DNA from: Pseudomonas sp. LD120 | GTDB lineage: Bacteria > Pseudomonadota > Gammaproteobacteria > Pseudomonadales > Pseudomonadaceae | DNA length: 64,000 nucleotides | Assembly (NCBI RefSeq): GCF_009861525.1 | Contig: NZ_WVHL01000005.1 | Span: forward strand, 682,001 to 746,000 | Direction: 5' to 3' | Shown: piece by piece, positions 45,877 through 55,205 of the stretch | Layout: each line of letters starts with the position of its first letter | Numbering within the stretch: position 1 is the first letter of the stretch | Notes under the pieces: generated by a model | Databases searched by the model: none | Seen by the model: only the letters and a program-made list of their open reading frames with translations | What the model was told of the DNA's origin: nothing | Position numbers and translations under genes: made by a program

Positions 45877-46647
45877 ATGCGGCGTGTGGTGTTCAATCAG
45901 AAAGGTGGCGTTGGCAAGTCCAGTATTGCCTGCAATCTGGCGGCGGTCAGCGCCAACGAGGGGTATCGCACCTTGCTGGTGGACCTGGATGCCCAGGCCA
46001 ACTCGACCCAGTACCTCACCGGCCTGACCGGCGATGACATTCCCATGGGGATTGCCGATTTCTTCAAGCAGACCCTGTCGTCCGGGCCGTTCTCGAAAAA
46101 GAACCATGTAGATATCTACGAGACGCCTTTTGACAACCTGCATGTGGTAACCGCCACCGCCGAGCTGGCCGATCTGCAGCCCAAGCTTGAGGCCAAGCAC
46201 AAGATCAACAAGCTGCGTAAGTTGCTGGACGAGTTGGCCGAGGACTATGAGCGCATCTATCTCGACACCCCGCCTGCGCTGAACTTTTACGCGGTATCGG
46301 CGCTGATCGCCGCGGATCGGGTGCTGATTCCCTTTGACTGCGACAGCTTCTCTCGCCAGGCGCTGTACGGCCTGCTGGCGGAGATCGAAGAGTTGAAGGA
46401 AGACCACAACGAAGGCCTGGAGGTTGAGGGCATCGTAGTCAATCAGTTCCAGGCCCGGGCCAGCCTGCCGCAGCAGATGCTGGATGAGTTGATTGGCGAG
46501 GGCTTGCCGGTGCTGCCGGTGTACCTGAACAGTTCGGTGCGCATGCGCGAGTCTCATCAGGCCTGCATGCCGTTGATCCATCTCGATCCTCGGCACAAGC
46601 TGAGCCAGCAGTTCGTCGAGTTGCACAACCTGTTGGAAAACGCCTGA
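45877..46647 (+). CDS. ParA-family ATPase (orphan)
   Basis: The 256-aa deviant Walker ATPase of the ParA/MinD class has KGGVGKSS at residues 9-16, VDLDAQANST near 40, and a Walker B-like IYLDTPPALNF near 125. These families dimerise on ATP and position DNA or protein cargo. There is no parB, parS or chemotaxis/flagellar partner next to it, so the cargo is unknown; a similar orphan occurs at the same place in P. aeruginosa. ATG 45877 is used because ACGGAGGT is at the right distance; a longer frame from 45832 is not. Confidence 0.85.
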   Translation: MRRVVFNQKGGVGKSSIACNLAAVSANEGYRTLLVDLDAQANSTQYLTGLTGDDIPMGIADFFKQTLSSGPFSKKNHVDIYETPFDNLHVVTATAELADLQPKLEAKHKINKLRKLLDELAEDYERIYLDTPPALNFYAVSALIAADRVLIPFDCDSFSRQALYGLLAEIEELKEDHNEGLEVEGIVVNQFQARASLPQQMLDELIGEGLPVLPVYLNSSVRMRESHQACMPLIHLDPRHKLSQQFVELHNLLENA

Positions 46648-46695
46648 TCCCGGGGGGCGCCGTAATGGCAAAGCAGGCCTCCTGTCAGGGCGTGT

Positions 46696-47130
46696 TCAGA
46701 TGCCCTGGCTGCGCAACCAGCTCAAGAGTTGTGGTAACGGCAGGGCGCCACTTTGCCGGGCCACTTCGCGGCCGTTCTTGAACAGAATCAGGCTCGGGAT
46801 CGAGCGAATGCCCAGTTGCCCCGACAGTTGCGGGTTGGCCTCGCTGTCGAGCTTGGCCAGCCGGCATTTGCCACTCAGTTGCGCCGCGGCCTGCTGAAAG
46901 ATCGGCGCAAAGGATTTGCACGGCCCGCACCAGTCGGCCCACACATCCACTAGCAGCGGCAGATCGCCCTTGATCTGACTGGCATAGTCGCCCTGGCGCA
47001 ATTCAAAAGGCTGGTTGAGCACTACCTCGGCTTTGCAGCGCCCGCATTTTGGGTGATCGCCCAGGCGTTCGCCGGGGATGCGGTTGAGGCCATTGCAGTG
47101 AGGGCAGGGGATCAGCAGTGGTTCGGACAT
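46696..47130 (-). CDS. trxC: Thioredoxin 2 (zinc-ribbon thioredoxin)
   Basis: The 144-aa cytoplasmic disulfide reductase has an N-terminal zinc ribbon with two CXXC pairs (CPHCNG near residue 9, CGRCKA near residue 28) and a thioredoxin domain with WADWCGPCKSF (about 66-76). Both features define TrxC, commonly linked to oxidative stress. ATG 47130 (MSEPLLIPCPHC) is taken as the start; the frame extends upstream but the family starts here. It converges with parA. Confidence 0.93.
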   Translation of the reverse strand: MSEPLLIPCPHCNGLNRIPGERLGDHPKCGRCKAEVVLNQPFELRQGDYASQIKGDLPLLVDVWADWCGPCKSFAPIFQQAAAQLSGKCRLAKLDSEANPQLSGQLGIRSIPSLILFKNGREVARQSGALPLPQLLSWLRSQGI

Positions 47131-47337
47131 GGTTGGGCTCCGCAAAGCAGGGTGGAGCACCTTAAATGGCGGCGTCCGGGGTGAATATCAAGTCGATGCC
47201 ACTGGGCACGTGCCACCAAGGCTTCAGGTGCTGGACGGGGCCCGTTCGAGGCCCGGCGGAGGACCTGCGGCTGGTCGAGGTCTTTGGGTTGGATGCACAG
47301 CTGGCGCGTCAGGGGGCTCCTTGTCGCGCAATGGCGT

Positions 47338-48279
47338 TTAGCGGTAGTCGACGTGGGTCAAGCGATCCAGGGTCCGGCCCATTTGAAAGGTGAATGGCCG
47401 GCCGAGGGCTTGCATCTTTTGATTGCACAGTGCTTGCAACTGGTCTTTTCGGGTGTCGAAGGGTAGGGCTGCGGTCAGGGTCTGGACGCCAATGGAGCCG
47501 ATGACGATGGCGAACTCGTCAAAGGGCACCGGAGCCGGCCGGGTGATCTTCGAGCTGGATGGCCAGGCCTGGATGGTTTGCTGTTGCATCAGTCGGTTCA
47601 GGTCCGGGTCATCGAAATGCACCTTGAGCGCCACCTTGGCAATGCTGCCGCTGCGGGTCAGTAGAGAGATCAGGCCGCGTTCGGAGTTATCTGTCCCAAG
47701 GGCTTGGTAGGCGATCAACTTCAATGGCGTGGGCAGTGCCAGGTGCGCGGTGATCTTGCAACTGACCGGGCCTTGGATTTCGCTTCTGTTGGCAATGGCG
47801 CGCATGCTGTCGTCGTAGCTGCGGTCCAGCAGCATCTCGAACGTCGGGTCGAGCTCAAAGGTGGCGTCGATGCTGTCCGGCAGGCCGCTGGGGCCGGCCG
47901 GGGTCACGCTGGCCTGGGCGTTGTCCAGTTCCAGGTGCAGGTTCATCGAGCTGCCCTTGCGCGCGCGGGTGACCTGCTCGAAAACAGCCTTGAGGCGGCC
48001 CCGTTGTTCCGGGCTCAGGGAGTAGTCCACCAGGCTCAGGTGGATCACTTTGTCATCTGCCTTGTCGCGTTCCAGGGTGATGGCGTCGGGATCCAGGCCC
48101 TGGGCGCTGAGCGCGGCGTCAATGCTCTGCTGGTACGCTTGGTGTACCCCTTGGTCGGAGTACTGCGGGCCAGCCTTGGGGTCGGAGCGCACTGAGTCCT
48201 GAAAGTGCAGGGTGGCGAACTCTTCCTTGCACCCGGTCAGCGAAAGCAACAGGGGCAGCAGCAGGTAGCGACGTTTCAT
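47338..48279 (-). CDS. Hypothetical lipoprotein
   Basis: The 313-aa product has a lipoprotein signal (MKRRYLLLPLLLSLTGC, Cys17) followed by KEEFATLHFQDSVRSDP. The mature part has no domain I recognise; it alternates charged and strand-like segments (ERDKADDKVIHLSLVDYSL, DSIDATFELDPTFEMLLD). It is located alone between trxC and selO on the minus strand. The 206-bp gap to trxC contains nothing recognisable. It is probably a periplasmic face or outer-membrane lipoprotein of unknown role. Confidence 0.7.
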   Translation of the reverse strand: MKRRYLLLPLLLSLTGCKEEFATLHFQDSVRSDPKAGPQYSDQGVHQAYQQSIDAALSAQGLDPDAITLERDKADDKVIHLSLVDYSLSPEQRGRLKAVFEQVTRARKGSSMNLHLELDNAQASVTPAGPSGLPDSIDATFELDPTFEMLLDRSYDDSMRAIANRSEIQGPVSCKITAHLALPTPLKLIAYQALGTDNSERGLISLLTRSGSIAKVALKVHFDDPDLNRLMQQQTIQAWPSSSKITRPAPVPFDEFAIVIGSIGVQTLTAALPFDTRKDQLQALCNQKMQALGRPFTFQMGRTLDRLTHVDYR

Positions 48280-48364
48280 CGTGGACTCTTGCAGGGCATC
48301 GATGGGAGTAAGGCTCGCGGTATGGGCGAGCGCTTCCAGGTGTGGAGGGCGGTCTTGATCTGAC

Positions 48365-49828
48365 TCAAGACGAGCAACTGATTTCCAGGTGCTTGCCCCA
48401 CTCGGGAGGACGCTCGGCATAGCCTTGCATGCCGTCTTGTTCCTCGAAAGGTCGGCTCAGCACCTGATGCAGGCGGCGTACGAGCGAATAGTCACCGGAT
48501 TCGGCCGCGTCGATGGCCTTCTGCGCCAGATAGTTGCGCAGGATGTACAGCGGGTTGACCGCGTGCATGCGCTCCCGGCGTGCTGCCTGGCCCTGGATCG
48601 GATCGCGGGCGACCCGCTGCAGATACAACTCGGCCCAGGCATCGAAGCCTTTGATATCGACGAAGTCGTCCCGCAACTGCGCCACGGCCAGCGCCGGGGC
48701 CTGGTCTCCCAGCCGGCGGAAGAACAGGCTGTAGTCGACGCTACTGCCCTGCATCAGTTGCAGCAGGCGTTCCAGCAGTTTCTGGTCGTCGTCCTCGGCA
48801 TGAGTGAAACCCAGGCGCCGGCGCATCAGGTCCAGGTAATGAGCCTGGTACAGCGGAAGAAACAGGCCCAGGGCTTCGCGCAGGGCCTCGACGCTGATGA
48901 ACGGCGTCAGGGCCTGGGCCAGGGCGCTGAGGTTCCATTGACCAATGGGTACCTGGTTGCTGAAGGAGTAGCGCCCCTGATCATCGGAGTGGTTGCAGAT
49001 GAAGTGGGCATCGAAGTCATCGAGGAAGGCAAAGGGCCCGAAATCGAAGGTGATGCCCAGGATCGACATGTTGTCGGTGTTCATCACCCCGTGGCAGAAG
49101 CCGTAAGCCTGCCATTTGGCGATCAGCTCGGCGTTGCGCTCGACGATCTCGCGGAACATCGCCCGATAGGGTTCCGGTTGTTCCAGGCATTCGGGGAAGT
49201 GCAGGGCCAGCAGGTGCTCGCCCAGTTGTTTCTGTTGCTCGGGTTTTTTCGTGTAGTAGAAATATTCGAAATGACCGAAGCGGATATGGCTCGGCGCCAG
49301 GCGCAGGAGCATCGCCCCGCGCTCCTGTTTCTCGCGCCACACCGGGGTGTCGGAGCCAATCACGCACAAGGCGCGGCTGCTGGGGATGCCCAAGGCATGC
49401 AGGGCTTCGGAGGCCAGGAATTCGCGGATCGACGAACGCAATACCGCCCGGCCATCGCCCATGCGCGAATAGGGCGTTTGGCCGGCGCCCTTCAGGTGCA
49501 GGTCCCAGTGTTCTCCCGCCTGGTTGTAAACCTCGCCCAGCAGCAGTCCGCGGCCGTCGCCCAGTTGTGGGTTGTAGGAACCGAACTGATGCCCGGAATA
49601 CACCATCGCTCGAGGTTCGGCCTCGGCCCACAGTTTGTGCCCGCCGAACAACTCGGCGAACACCGGGCTTTCGGCCGTGGCTGGGTCCAGGTCGAGCAAC
49701 GCCATGGCCGCGGAACTGGCAACCACCAGCCTTGGGTTATCCAGGGGCTCGGGCAGCACATGGGTTGAGAAGGCATCGCCGAGGCGGGCGAAGCGGTTGT
49801 CGAAGGTCAGTTCGTCGAGGGCTTTCAA
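48365..49828 (-). CDS. selO: Protein adenylyltransferase SelO (YdiU family)
   Basis: Pseudokinase-fold enzyme that AMPylates proteins, linked in the family to redox stress. The 487-aa protein has the glycine-rich GHQFGSYNPQLGDGRGLLLGE, HLKGAGQTPYSRMGDGRAVLR, and the metal-binding HGVMNTDNMSILGITFDFGPF region. The C-terminus EISCSS places Cys third from the end, the position of selenocysteine in animal SelO. The start is TTG 49828 (MKALDELTFDNRFARL), with GGGAG eight bases upstream. An upstream ATG at 49858 is less well supported. Confidence 0.9.
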   Translation of the reverse strand: MKALDELTFDNRFARLGDAFSTHVLPEPLDNPRLVVASSAAMALLDLDPATAESPVFAELFGGHKLWAEAEPRAMVYSGHQFGSYNPQLGDGRGLLLGEVYNQAGEHWDLHLKGAGQTPYSRMGDGRAVLRSSIREFLASEALHALGIPSSRALCVIGSDTPVWREKQERGAMLLRLAPSHIRFGHFEYFYYTKKPEQQKQLGEHLLALHFPECLEQPEPYRAMFREIVERNAELIAKWQAYGFCHGVMNTDNMSILGITFDFGPFAFLDDFDAHFICNHSDDQGRYSFSNQVPIGQWNLSALAQALTPFISVEALREALGLFLPLYQAHYLDLMRRRLGFTHAEDDDQKLLERLLQLMQGSSVDYSLFFRRLGDQAPALAVAQLRDDFVDIKGFDAWAELYLQRVARDPIQGQAARRERMHAVNPLYILRNYLAQKAIDAAESGDYSLVRRLHQVLSRPFEEQDGMQGYAERPPEWGKHLEISCSS

Positions 49829-49877
49829 CGGCCATCTCCCAGCAGAATGTCCGAGCATTCTGCTAGGGATAGAGGCC

Positions 49878-52800
49878 TTAGTCGAGTTTGCTTGGCGGCG
49901 GCTCCTGCGCTGGCTTGCTTAAGTTTTGCGAGGCGCTGTCCTGGTTCGGCGCCTCGGTGGGCAGCACCTTGCGTTCCTGGCCGTTGAGGTTCTTCAGGTA
50001 AACCTCCATCTGCGGGAAGGAGATGTTGATGTTCTGCTTCTTGAACTCACGATTGATGAAGCGGTTGACCTCGTCGACCACCGGGTTGCGGTCCCCCAGC
50101 TCGCGCACATGCATGCGCAGTTCGTGGTCCAGGGTGCTTTCGCCGAAGTTCAGGAAGTACACGTGAGGCTCCGGCTCCTTGAGCACCCGCGGGTTGTCCC
50201 GGGCCGCCTTGAGCAGCAGTTCCTTGACCAGATCCAGGTCGGCGTCGTAGTCGACGCCAATCTTCAGGGTCACCCGGGTGATGGTGTCGGTCAGGGACCA
50301 GTTGATCAGTTGCCCGGTAATGAAGGTCTGGTTGGGGACGATGATGTCCTTGCGGTCGAAGTCGGTGATGGTGGTGGCGCGGATGCGGATCTTGCTCACG
50401 GTGCCCGACAGGTTGCCGATGGTGATGGTGTCGCCGATACGCACCGGCCGCTCGAACAGAATGATGATGCCGGAGATGAAGTTGGCGAAGATCGCCTGCA
50501 TGCCGAAACCCAGTCCCACGGACAAGGCGGCCACCAGCCATTGCAGCTTGTCCCAACTGACCCCGAGGGTGGACAGGGTCGAGACAAAACCGATCCCGGC
50601 AATGACATAAGACAGCAGCGTGGTGGTGGCGTAGGCGCTGCCCTGGGCCAGGTCCAACTTGGACAGCACCAGCACTTCCAGCAGGCCCGGCAGGTTGCGC
50701 GCCAGGGCGACGGTGATGCTGACAATGATCAGGGCACCGATCATGTCGCCGATGCTGATGGGTACCATGCTCATCGTGGCACCGCTGCCGCTGGTGTATT
50801 CGTACAGGGTGATGTTGTCCAGGTAGGAGAACACCGTGATCAGGTCCGCCCAGACCCAGTACAGCGCGGCGATGAAGCCGCCCAACAGGGCCAGGCGGAT
50901 CAGGCGCAGGGATTGCTCGTTGACCTTCTCGATGTCCAGGGTCGGCTCCTCGACCACGGCGTCGCCGCCTTCCCCCGCCTCTTTGGCCGCCTGGCGTTTG
51001 CTCAGGGCCCGCTGGTAGGCCAGGCGCCGCGCGGCAACGCTGAGGCCGCGCACGAAGGTCGCCTCGATCACCAGCCAGAACATCAGCAGGTACAAGGTAT
51101 TGATCAGGCGGTCGCTGAGTTTCAAGGCGGTGTAGTAGTAGCCGAAGCACACCGCGACGAACAAAGCGATCGGCAGCAAGGTGAACAGCAACCCCATCGA
51201 TTTGCGAAACAGCGACGCGTTTTCGTGGGCCGGGCTGCTTAACAACAGTCGGCTCAAGAGCAAGGCCATCAGCGCGTAACAGGTCAGCACTACGCCGATG
51301 CCCAGTACGTCATCGGCCAGGGCTGCGGGCTGGTGCTCGGCGACGGCGACCACGGCCACCAGCGCCAGCACCACCAGACCCAGGCGGCGGATCCAGCCCT
51401 GGAGGAACTCCACCTGGGGTTTTTCCCAGCGAAAATGCAGTTCGGCCACGCCGCCGGGCGCGAGAATCCGATAGGCGGTGTAGAACACCAGCCAGGCTTG
51501 GGCGATCTGCAGCAGCGCCGCACCGAGGTTGGTGTTCTGCCCGCGGGCGTCGATCTGCAAGGCGTAGCCGCACAGCGCCAGGCCCAGGCTGACCGGCATT
51601 GCCAGAAGAATGTTGACCAGGATCGCCAGCGGGGTATGCCACTGGCTGTCGCGTTTGAAGTGGCCGATGTCCCTGTGCACTTTGTTCAGGCGCCCATAAA
51701 GGCTTTTACGCCGCCAGAGCAGGGTGCCGATCAACAGCAGCAGTGGCAGGAACAGCAGCGGCCGTTGCGTCAGCCCGTCCGCCAGCTCACTCAGGCTTGA
51801 GGCCCAAGGCAGCGTGGTGATCTGTTTTTCCAGGCGCTGAGGCACTTCCTGCAGCCACTCCGCGTCCAGGGGCTTGTTGCTGGGAATCCAGAACATCTGC
51901 TCATCGAGGGTCGCGCGCAGGCTTTGGGACGTGCTCAGTAACTGCTTCTGGTTCAGTTGCAGGGTGATGGATTCATTGAGCAGGGCGCTGAGCTCGCGGT
52001 TCAGGCGCTCCAACAAGTCGGCGCGGGTCACGGCCAGGTCGAGCAGGTTGCGGCGCAACTGTGGCGTGACCTGCTCCGGCGGTTGGGTCTTGAGCAGGTT
52101 GTCGACGTAGGCGCTGGGGCTGCTCAGCAGTTCCCGCTGCTGGTTGACTTCGAACTGGTAGAGGCGGATATCGGCAATCTCATCCGCCAGGTCCCGGTCC
52201 AGTTGCAAGCGCGGCAAGGCTTGCTTCTGTTTATAAAGAATCTTGGACAGCAGCAGGCTGCCCTTGAGCACGTTGATTTGCTCATCCAGGGCCGCATCGC
52301 TCTGCGTCACGCTGTCCAGTTGCTGCTTGGTCAGCAGGTTCTGCTGGGTCAGTTCGTTGAGGCGGTCGGTGCTTCTGAGCAGGTAGTCGGAGAGCTTGAG
52401 GTTGGTGGTGCTTTCGGTCGACAGCAGGCTGCTACCTCCGGCCTTCTGCGCCTCGATGGACTGCTGGGTCACGGTTTCCTGGGACTGGGCCAGGCGCTTC
52501 TGGTTGATCAGGGTCTGCAGGTCCTGGATCTCGCGCTCCAGGCGCGCGGCTTTCTCCATCAGCAGGTCATGCTGGCTGTTGCCCAGGTCCTGCAATTGGC
52601 TGTTGCCCGCCAGTTCCTGGCGGCGCAGGGGAATCAACGCGTTGATCGCCGCCAACTCGGCATTGAGCAGATTGCGCTGATCGGTGCTGAGCAGCTTGCC
52701 GCCCTCTTTGCCGGACTTGAGTGCCGCGTTGATCTGCAACATGCGGGTCTGGCTGCTGCTGATTTCCGCTTGGGCCCGCTCGGGGCGCGTCTGGGCGGTG

Positions 52801-53231
52801 ATGGCCAGGGTGTTGGCGTCGGCCAGGGCTTTTTGCAGGTCGCTCTGCAAGGCCGTGCGCTCGGTCAGCAGTTGCTCCAGTTGCGACACTGGCAATGAGC
52901 CGTAGCGCTGAGCCACGGGCACCACTTTGCTAGCTTTCAGGCGTGTCAGCTCACGCTGGTTTTCCGCGGTTTGGCGCGGTGCATTGCTCAACTGCTGTTT
53001 CAGCTCGCTGAGGCGTTGCTCGTAGTCCTGCTTGTTGCTTAGCTGATTCAGGGTGTTCTGCAGCAGGGCCTGCAGGGCCTTTTGATCGGCTTCCGGCAGT
53101 TTGCGTTCGGCAATTTTGTCCAGGCTTTGCTGGACCGACTCGGCGCTGGGGGGATCACCGCCCTGGGCGGCACCGACACAGAGGCTCAGGCTCAGCAGGG
53201 CAACAGCGAAATATTGACGCAGGGTAGGCAT
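49878..53231 (-). CDS. mscK: Large mechanosensitive channel MscK (KefA-like)
   Basis: Inner-membrane tension-gated channel that protects against hypo-osmotic shock. The 1117-aa protein has a signal peptide (ending AAQG), a ~450-residue periplasmic coiled-coil region, and about eleven helices. The C-terminal MscS core (about 840-1090) has the pore helix LVAALSVGLGFGMQAIFANFISG, the beta domain (IGDTITIGNLSGTVSKIRIR) and the alpha/beta vestibule (LNFGESTLDHELRMHVRE). A disordered Gln/Pro-rich tail ends the protein. It matches the P. aeruginosa KefA homologue in length. Confidence 0.92.
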   Translation of the reverse strand: MPTLRQYFAVALLSLSLCVGAAQGGDPPSAESVQQSLDKIAERKLPEADQKALQALLQNTLNQLSNKQDYEQRLSELKQQLSNAPRQTAENQRELTRLKASKVVPVAQRYGSLPVSQLEQLLTERTALQSDLQKALADANTLAITAQTRPERAQAEISSSQTRMLQINAALKSGKEGGKLLSTDQRNLLNAELAAINALIPLRRQELAGNSQLQDLGNSQHDLLMEKAARLEREIQDLQTLINQKRLAQSQETVTQQSIEAQKAGGSSLLSTESTTNLKLSDYLLRSTDRLNELTQQNLLTKQQLDSVTQSDAALDEQINVLKGSLLLSKILYKQKQALPRLQLDRDLADEIADIRLYQFEVNQQRELLSSPSAYVDNLLKTQPPEQVTPQLRRNLLDLAVTRADLLERLNRELSALLNESITLQLNQKQLLSTSQSLRATLDEQMFWIPSNKPLDAEWLQEVPQRLEKQITTLPWASSLSELADGLTQRPLLFLPLLLLIGTLLWRRKSLYGRLNKVHRDIGHFKRDSQWHTPLAILVNILLAMPVSLGLALCGYALQIDARGQNTNLGAALLQIAQAWLVFYTAYRILAPGGVAELHFRWEKPQVEFLQGWIRRLGLVVLALVAVVAVAEHQPAALADDVLGIGVVLTCYALMALLLSRLLLSSPAHENASLFRKSMGLLFTLLPIALFVAVCFGYYYTALKLSDRLINTLYLLMFWLVIEATFVRGLSVAARRLAYQRALSKRQAAKEAGEGGDAVVEEPTLDIEKVNEQSLRLIRLALLGGFIAALYWVWADLITVFSYLDNITLYEYTSGSGATMSMVPISIGDMIGALIIVSITVALARNLPGLLEVLVLSKLDLAQGSAYATTTLLSYVIAGIGFVSTLSTLGVSWDKLQWLVAALSVGLGFGMQAIFANFISGIIILFERPVRIGDTITIGNLSGTVSKIRIRATTITDFDRKDIIVPNQTFITGQLINWSLTDTITRVTLKIGVDYDADLDLVKELLLKAARDNPRVLKEPEPHVYFLNFGESTLDHELRMHVRELGDRNPVVDEVNRFINREFKKQNINISFPQMEVYLKNLNGQERKVLPTEAPNQDSASQNLSKPAQEPPPSKLD

Positions 53232-53296
53232 AGGAGTCGGTCAAACACGTGGGAAAAAGGGGAGCGCCATGGCGAAGGCCGGGCGTGATTCCGAGT

Positions 53297-55039
53297 TTAG
53301 AGGAAGAGTCCGGGGCCCGGGCGACTTCCTTCTGGGAATCTGACGCCGACTTTGCCGATCTTGTTCCCGTCCATCAACGCCACCGTCCAGATGGTGTTGT
53401 TCCACTCCACCTGGTCGCCGACCACGGGCGCGCCACCGACCTTCTGGGCGATGAATGTCCCCAGTGGCATGTCTGCGTCCTGGCCGTCGAGCTTGAGCCC
53501 GTAGAGCGCCGACACTGCGCCCAGCTGGGCGTCGCCTTCGAGGACGAAGTCGCCGAAGAAGCGCAGGTCGAGGCCACGCTCCGGTGCCTGACTGAAGAGT
53601 TTGCCCAGGGCTGGCAGGTTGTGTTCGTGGCCGATCACACACAGCAGGTCGTCGGCTTCGAGCACCGTACTACCCGACGGATGGAGCAGTTGCTGGCCGC
53701 GAAACAGGGCGGCGATCCGCGTGCCTTCAGGCATTTTCAGTTCTCGCAGGGCGGCACCGATGCACCACTTTTCCTCACCCAGGCGGTAGACGAACAGTTC
53801 CCACTCGCTGGTGACGTGAACCTCCAGGGCTGCCCGAGAAATCGGTGCCGGCTCGGGGGGCACCGTGACTTTGAGCCACTTGGCCACCCACGGCAGGCTG
53901 GTGCCCTGTACCAGCAGCGAGACCAGTACGATAAAGAACGCCAGGTTGAAGTACAGCTGGGCTTCGGGCAGGCCGGCCATCAGCGGGAACACCGCCAGAA
54001 TGATCGGCACCGCGCCGCGCAGCCCGACCCAGGAAATAAAGGCTTTCTCCCGGCCGTGGAAGGCCTTGAACGGTGCCAGCCCCACCAGCACCGACAGTGG
54101 CCGGGCGAACAGGATCATCCACAGCGCCAGGCCTAGGGCGGGCAGGGCGATGGGCAGCAGGTCGTGAGGGGTAACCAGCAGCCCCAGCACCAGGAACATG
54201 CCGATTTGCGCCAGCCAGGCCATGCCGTCGAGCATGTGCAAGATGCCGTGGCGACTGCGCACCGGGCGATTGCCGATCACCAGCCCGCACAGGTACACCG
54301 CGAGGAAGCCGCTGCCGTGCAGGGCGTTGGTCAGGGCGAACACCACCAAGCCACCCGCGATGACCAGGATCGGGTACAGGCCGTTGGCCAGATGGATGCG
54401 ATTGACCAGTTGCAGCATCAGCCAGCCACCGCCGATGCCGATGACCGCGCCGATGCCGAATTCGCGGATCAGGTCCGTCAACAGAGTCCAGTGCAGGCCG
54501 GTGTGGCCACTGGCGAGCATGTCGATCAGGGTCACGGTGAGGAACACCGCCATTGGGTCGTTACTGCCGGACTCAATCTCCAGGCTGGCCGATACCCGTT
54601 CGTTGAGGCCTTTGCCTCCCAGCAGCGAGAACACCGCGGCGGCGTCGGTGGAACCGACGATGGCGCCGATCAGCAGGCCCTGGATCAGGTTGAGGTTGAA
54701 CAGCCAGGCGGCCGCCATGCCAGTCAGCCCGGTGGTGATCAGCACCCCCACCGTGGCCAGCGACAACGCCGGCCACAACGCCACGCGAAAGCTCGCGACC
54801 CGGGTACGCAAGCCACCGTCCAGCAGGATCACGGCCAGGGCCAGGTTGCCCACCAGGTAGGCGGTCGGATAGTTGTTGAAGATGATGCCGCCGCCATCGA
54901 CCCCGGCGGACATGCCCACCGCGAGGATGATCACCAGGATCGGGATGCCCAGACGTGATGAAAGTGAGCTCACCAGAATGCTCGCACCTACCAGCAACGC
55001 GCCGATCAAGAACAGGCTGTTGATGGTCGTCGCATTCAA
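53297..55039 (-). CDS. cvrA: Potassium/proton antiporter, CvrA/NhaP2 type
   Basis: The 580-aa CPA1-family antiporter has about twelve helices (from ILVSSLSSRLGIPILVIILAVG). The ion-binding region is LNERVSASLEIESGSNDPMAVFLTV, with the ND pair at about residue 160, preceded by IVGSTDAAAVFSLLGG. The C-terminal cytoplasmic part contains a TrkA-C (RCK_C) domain and a CorC-like transporter-associated domain (GDQVEWNNTIWTVALMDGNKIGKVGVRFPE). It exchanges K+ for H+ at the inner membrane. Confidence 0.92.
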   Translation of the reverse strand: MNATTINSLFLIGALLVGASILVSSLSSRLGIPILVIILAVGMSAGVDGGGIIFNNYPTAYLVGNLALAVILLDGGLRTRVASFRVALWPALSLATVGVLITTGLTGMAAAWLFNLNLIQGLLIGAIVGSTDAAAVFSLLGGKGLNERVSASLEIESGSNDPMAVFLTVTLIDMLASGHTGLHWTLLTDLIREFGIGAVIGIGGGWLMLQLVNRIHLANGLYPILVIAGGLVVFALTNALHGSGFLAVYLCGLVIGNRPVRSRHGILHMLDGMAWLAQIGMFLVLGLLVTPHDLLPIALPALGLALWMILFARPLSVLVGLAPFKAFHGREKAFISWVGLRGAVPIILAVFPLMAGLPEAQLYFNLAFFIVLVSLLVQGTSLPWVAKWLKVTVPPEPAPISRAALEVHVTSEWELFVYRLGEEKWCIGAALRELKMPEGTRIAALFRGQQLLHPSGSTVLEADDLLCVIGHEHNLPALGKLFSQAPERGLDLRFFGDFVLEGDAQLGAVSALYGLKLDGQDADMPLGTFIAQKVGGAPVVGDQVEWNNTIWTVALMDGNKIGKVGVRFPEGSRPGPGLFL

Positions 55040-55205
55040 AGGCAGTACTCCAGGGCGGAAAAGGCGGGCGCAAACTGACCATGCAGTCTGCGTGCCAGCG
55101 ATTCTAACCTGTTGAAATATGCCGCTGTCAAAAAGCTTTCAATGCCAGCGGCCGACCCGGCGCAAGTGCTGTGCGCCGGGGCTTTGCCGAGCCTGGCCCG
55201 ATGCT

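Noticed and set aside
47131..47337. Possible gene remnant between trxC and the lipoprotein (a 75-codon plus frame)
   Set aside because: The translation has no recognisable domain, runs into the opposite lipoprotein gene and has no ribosome site.
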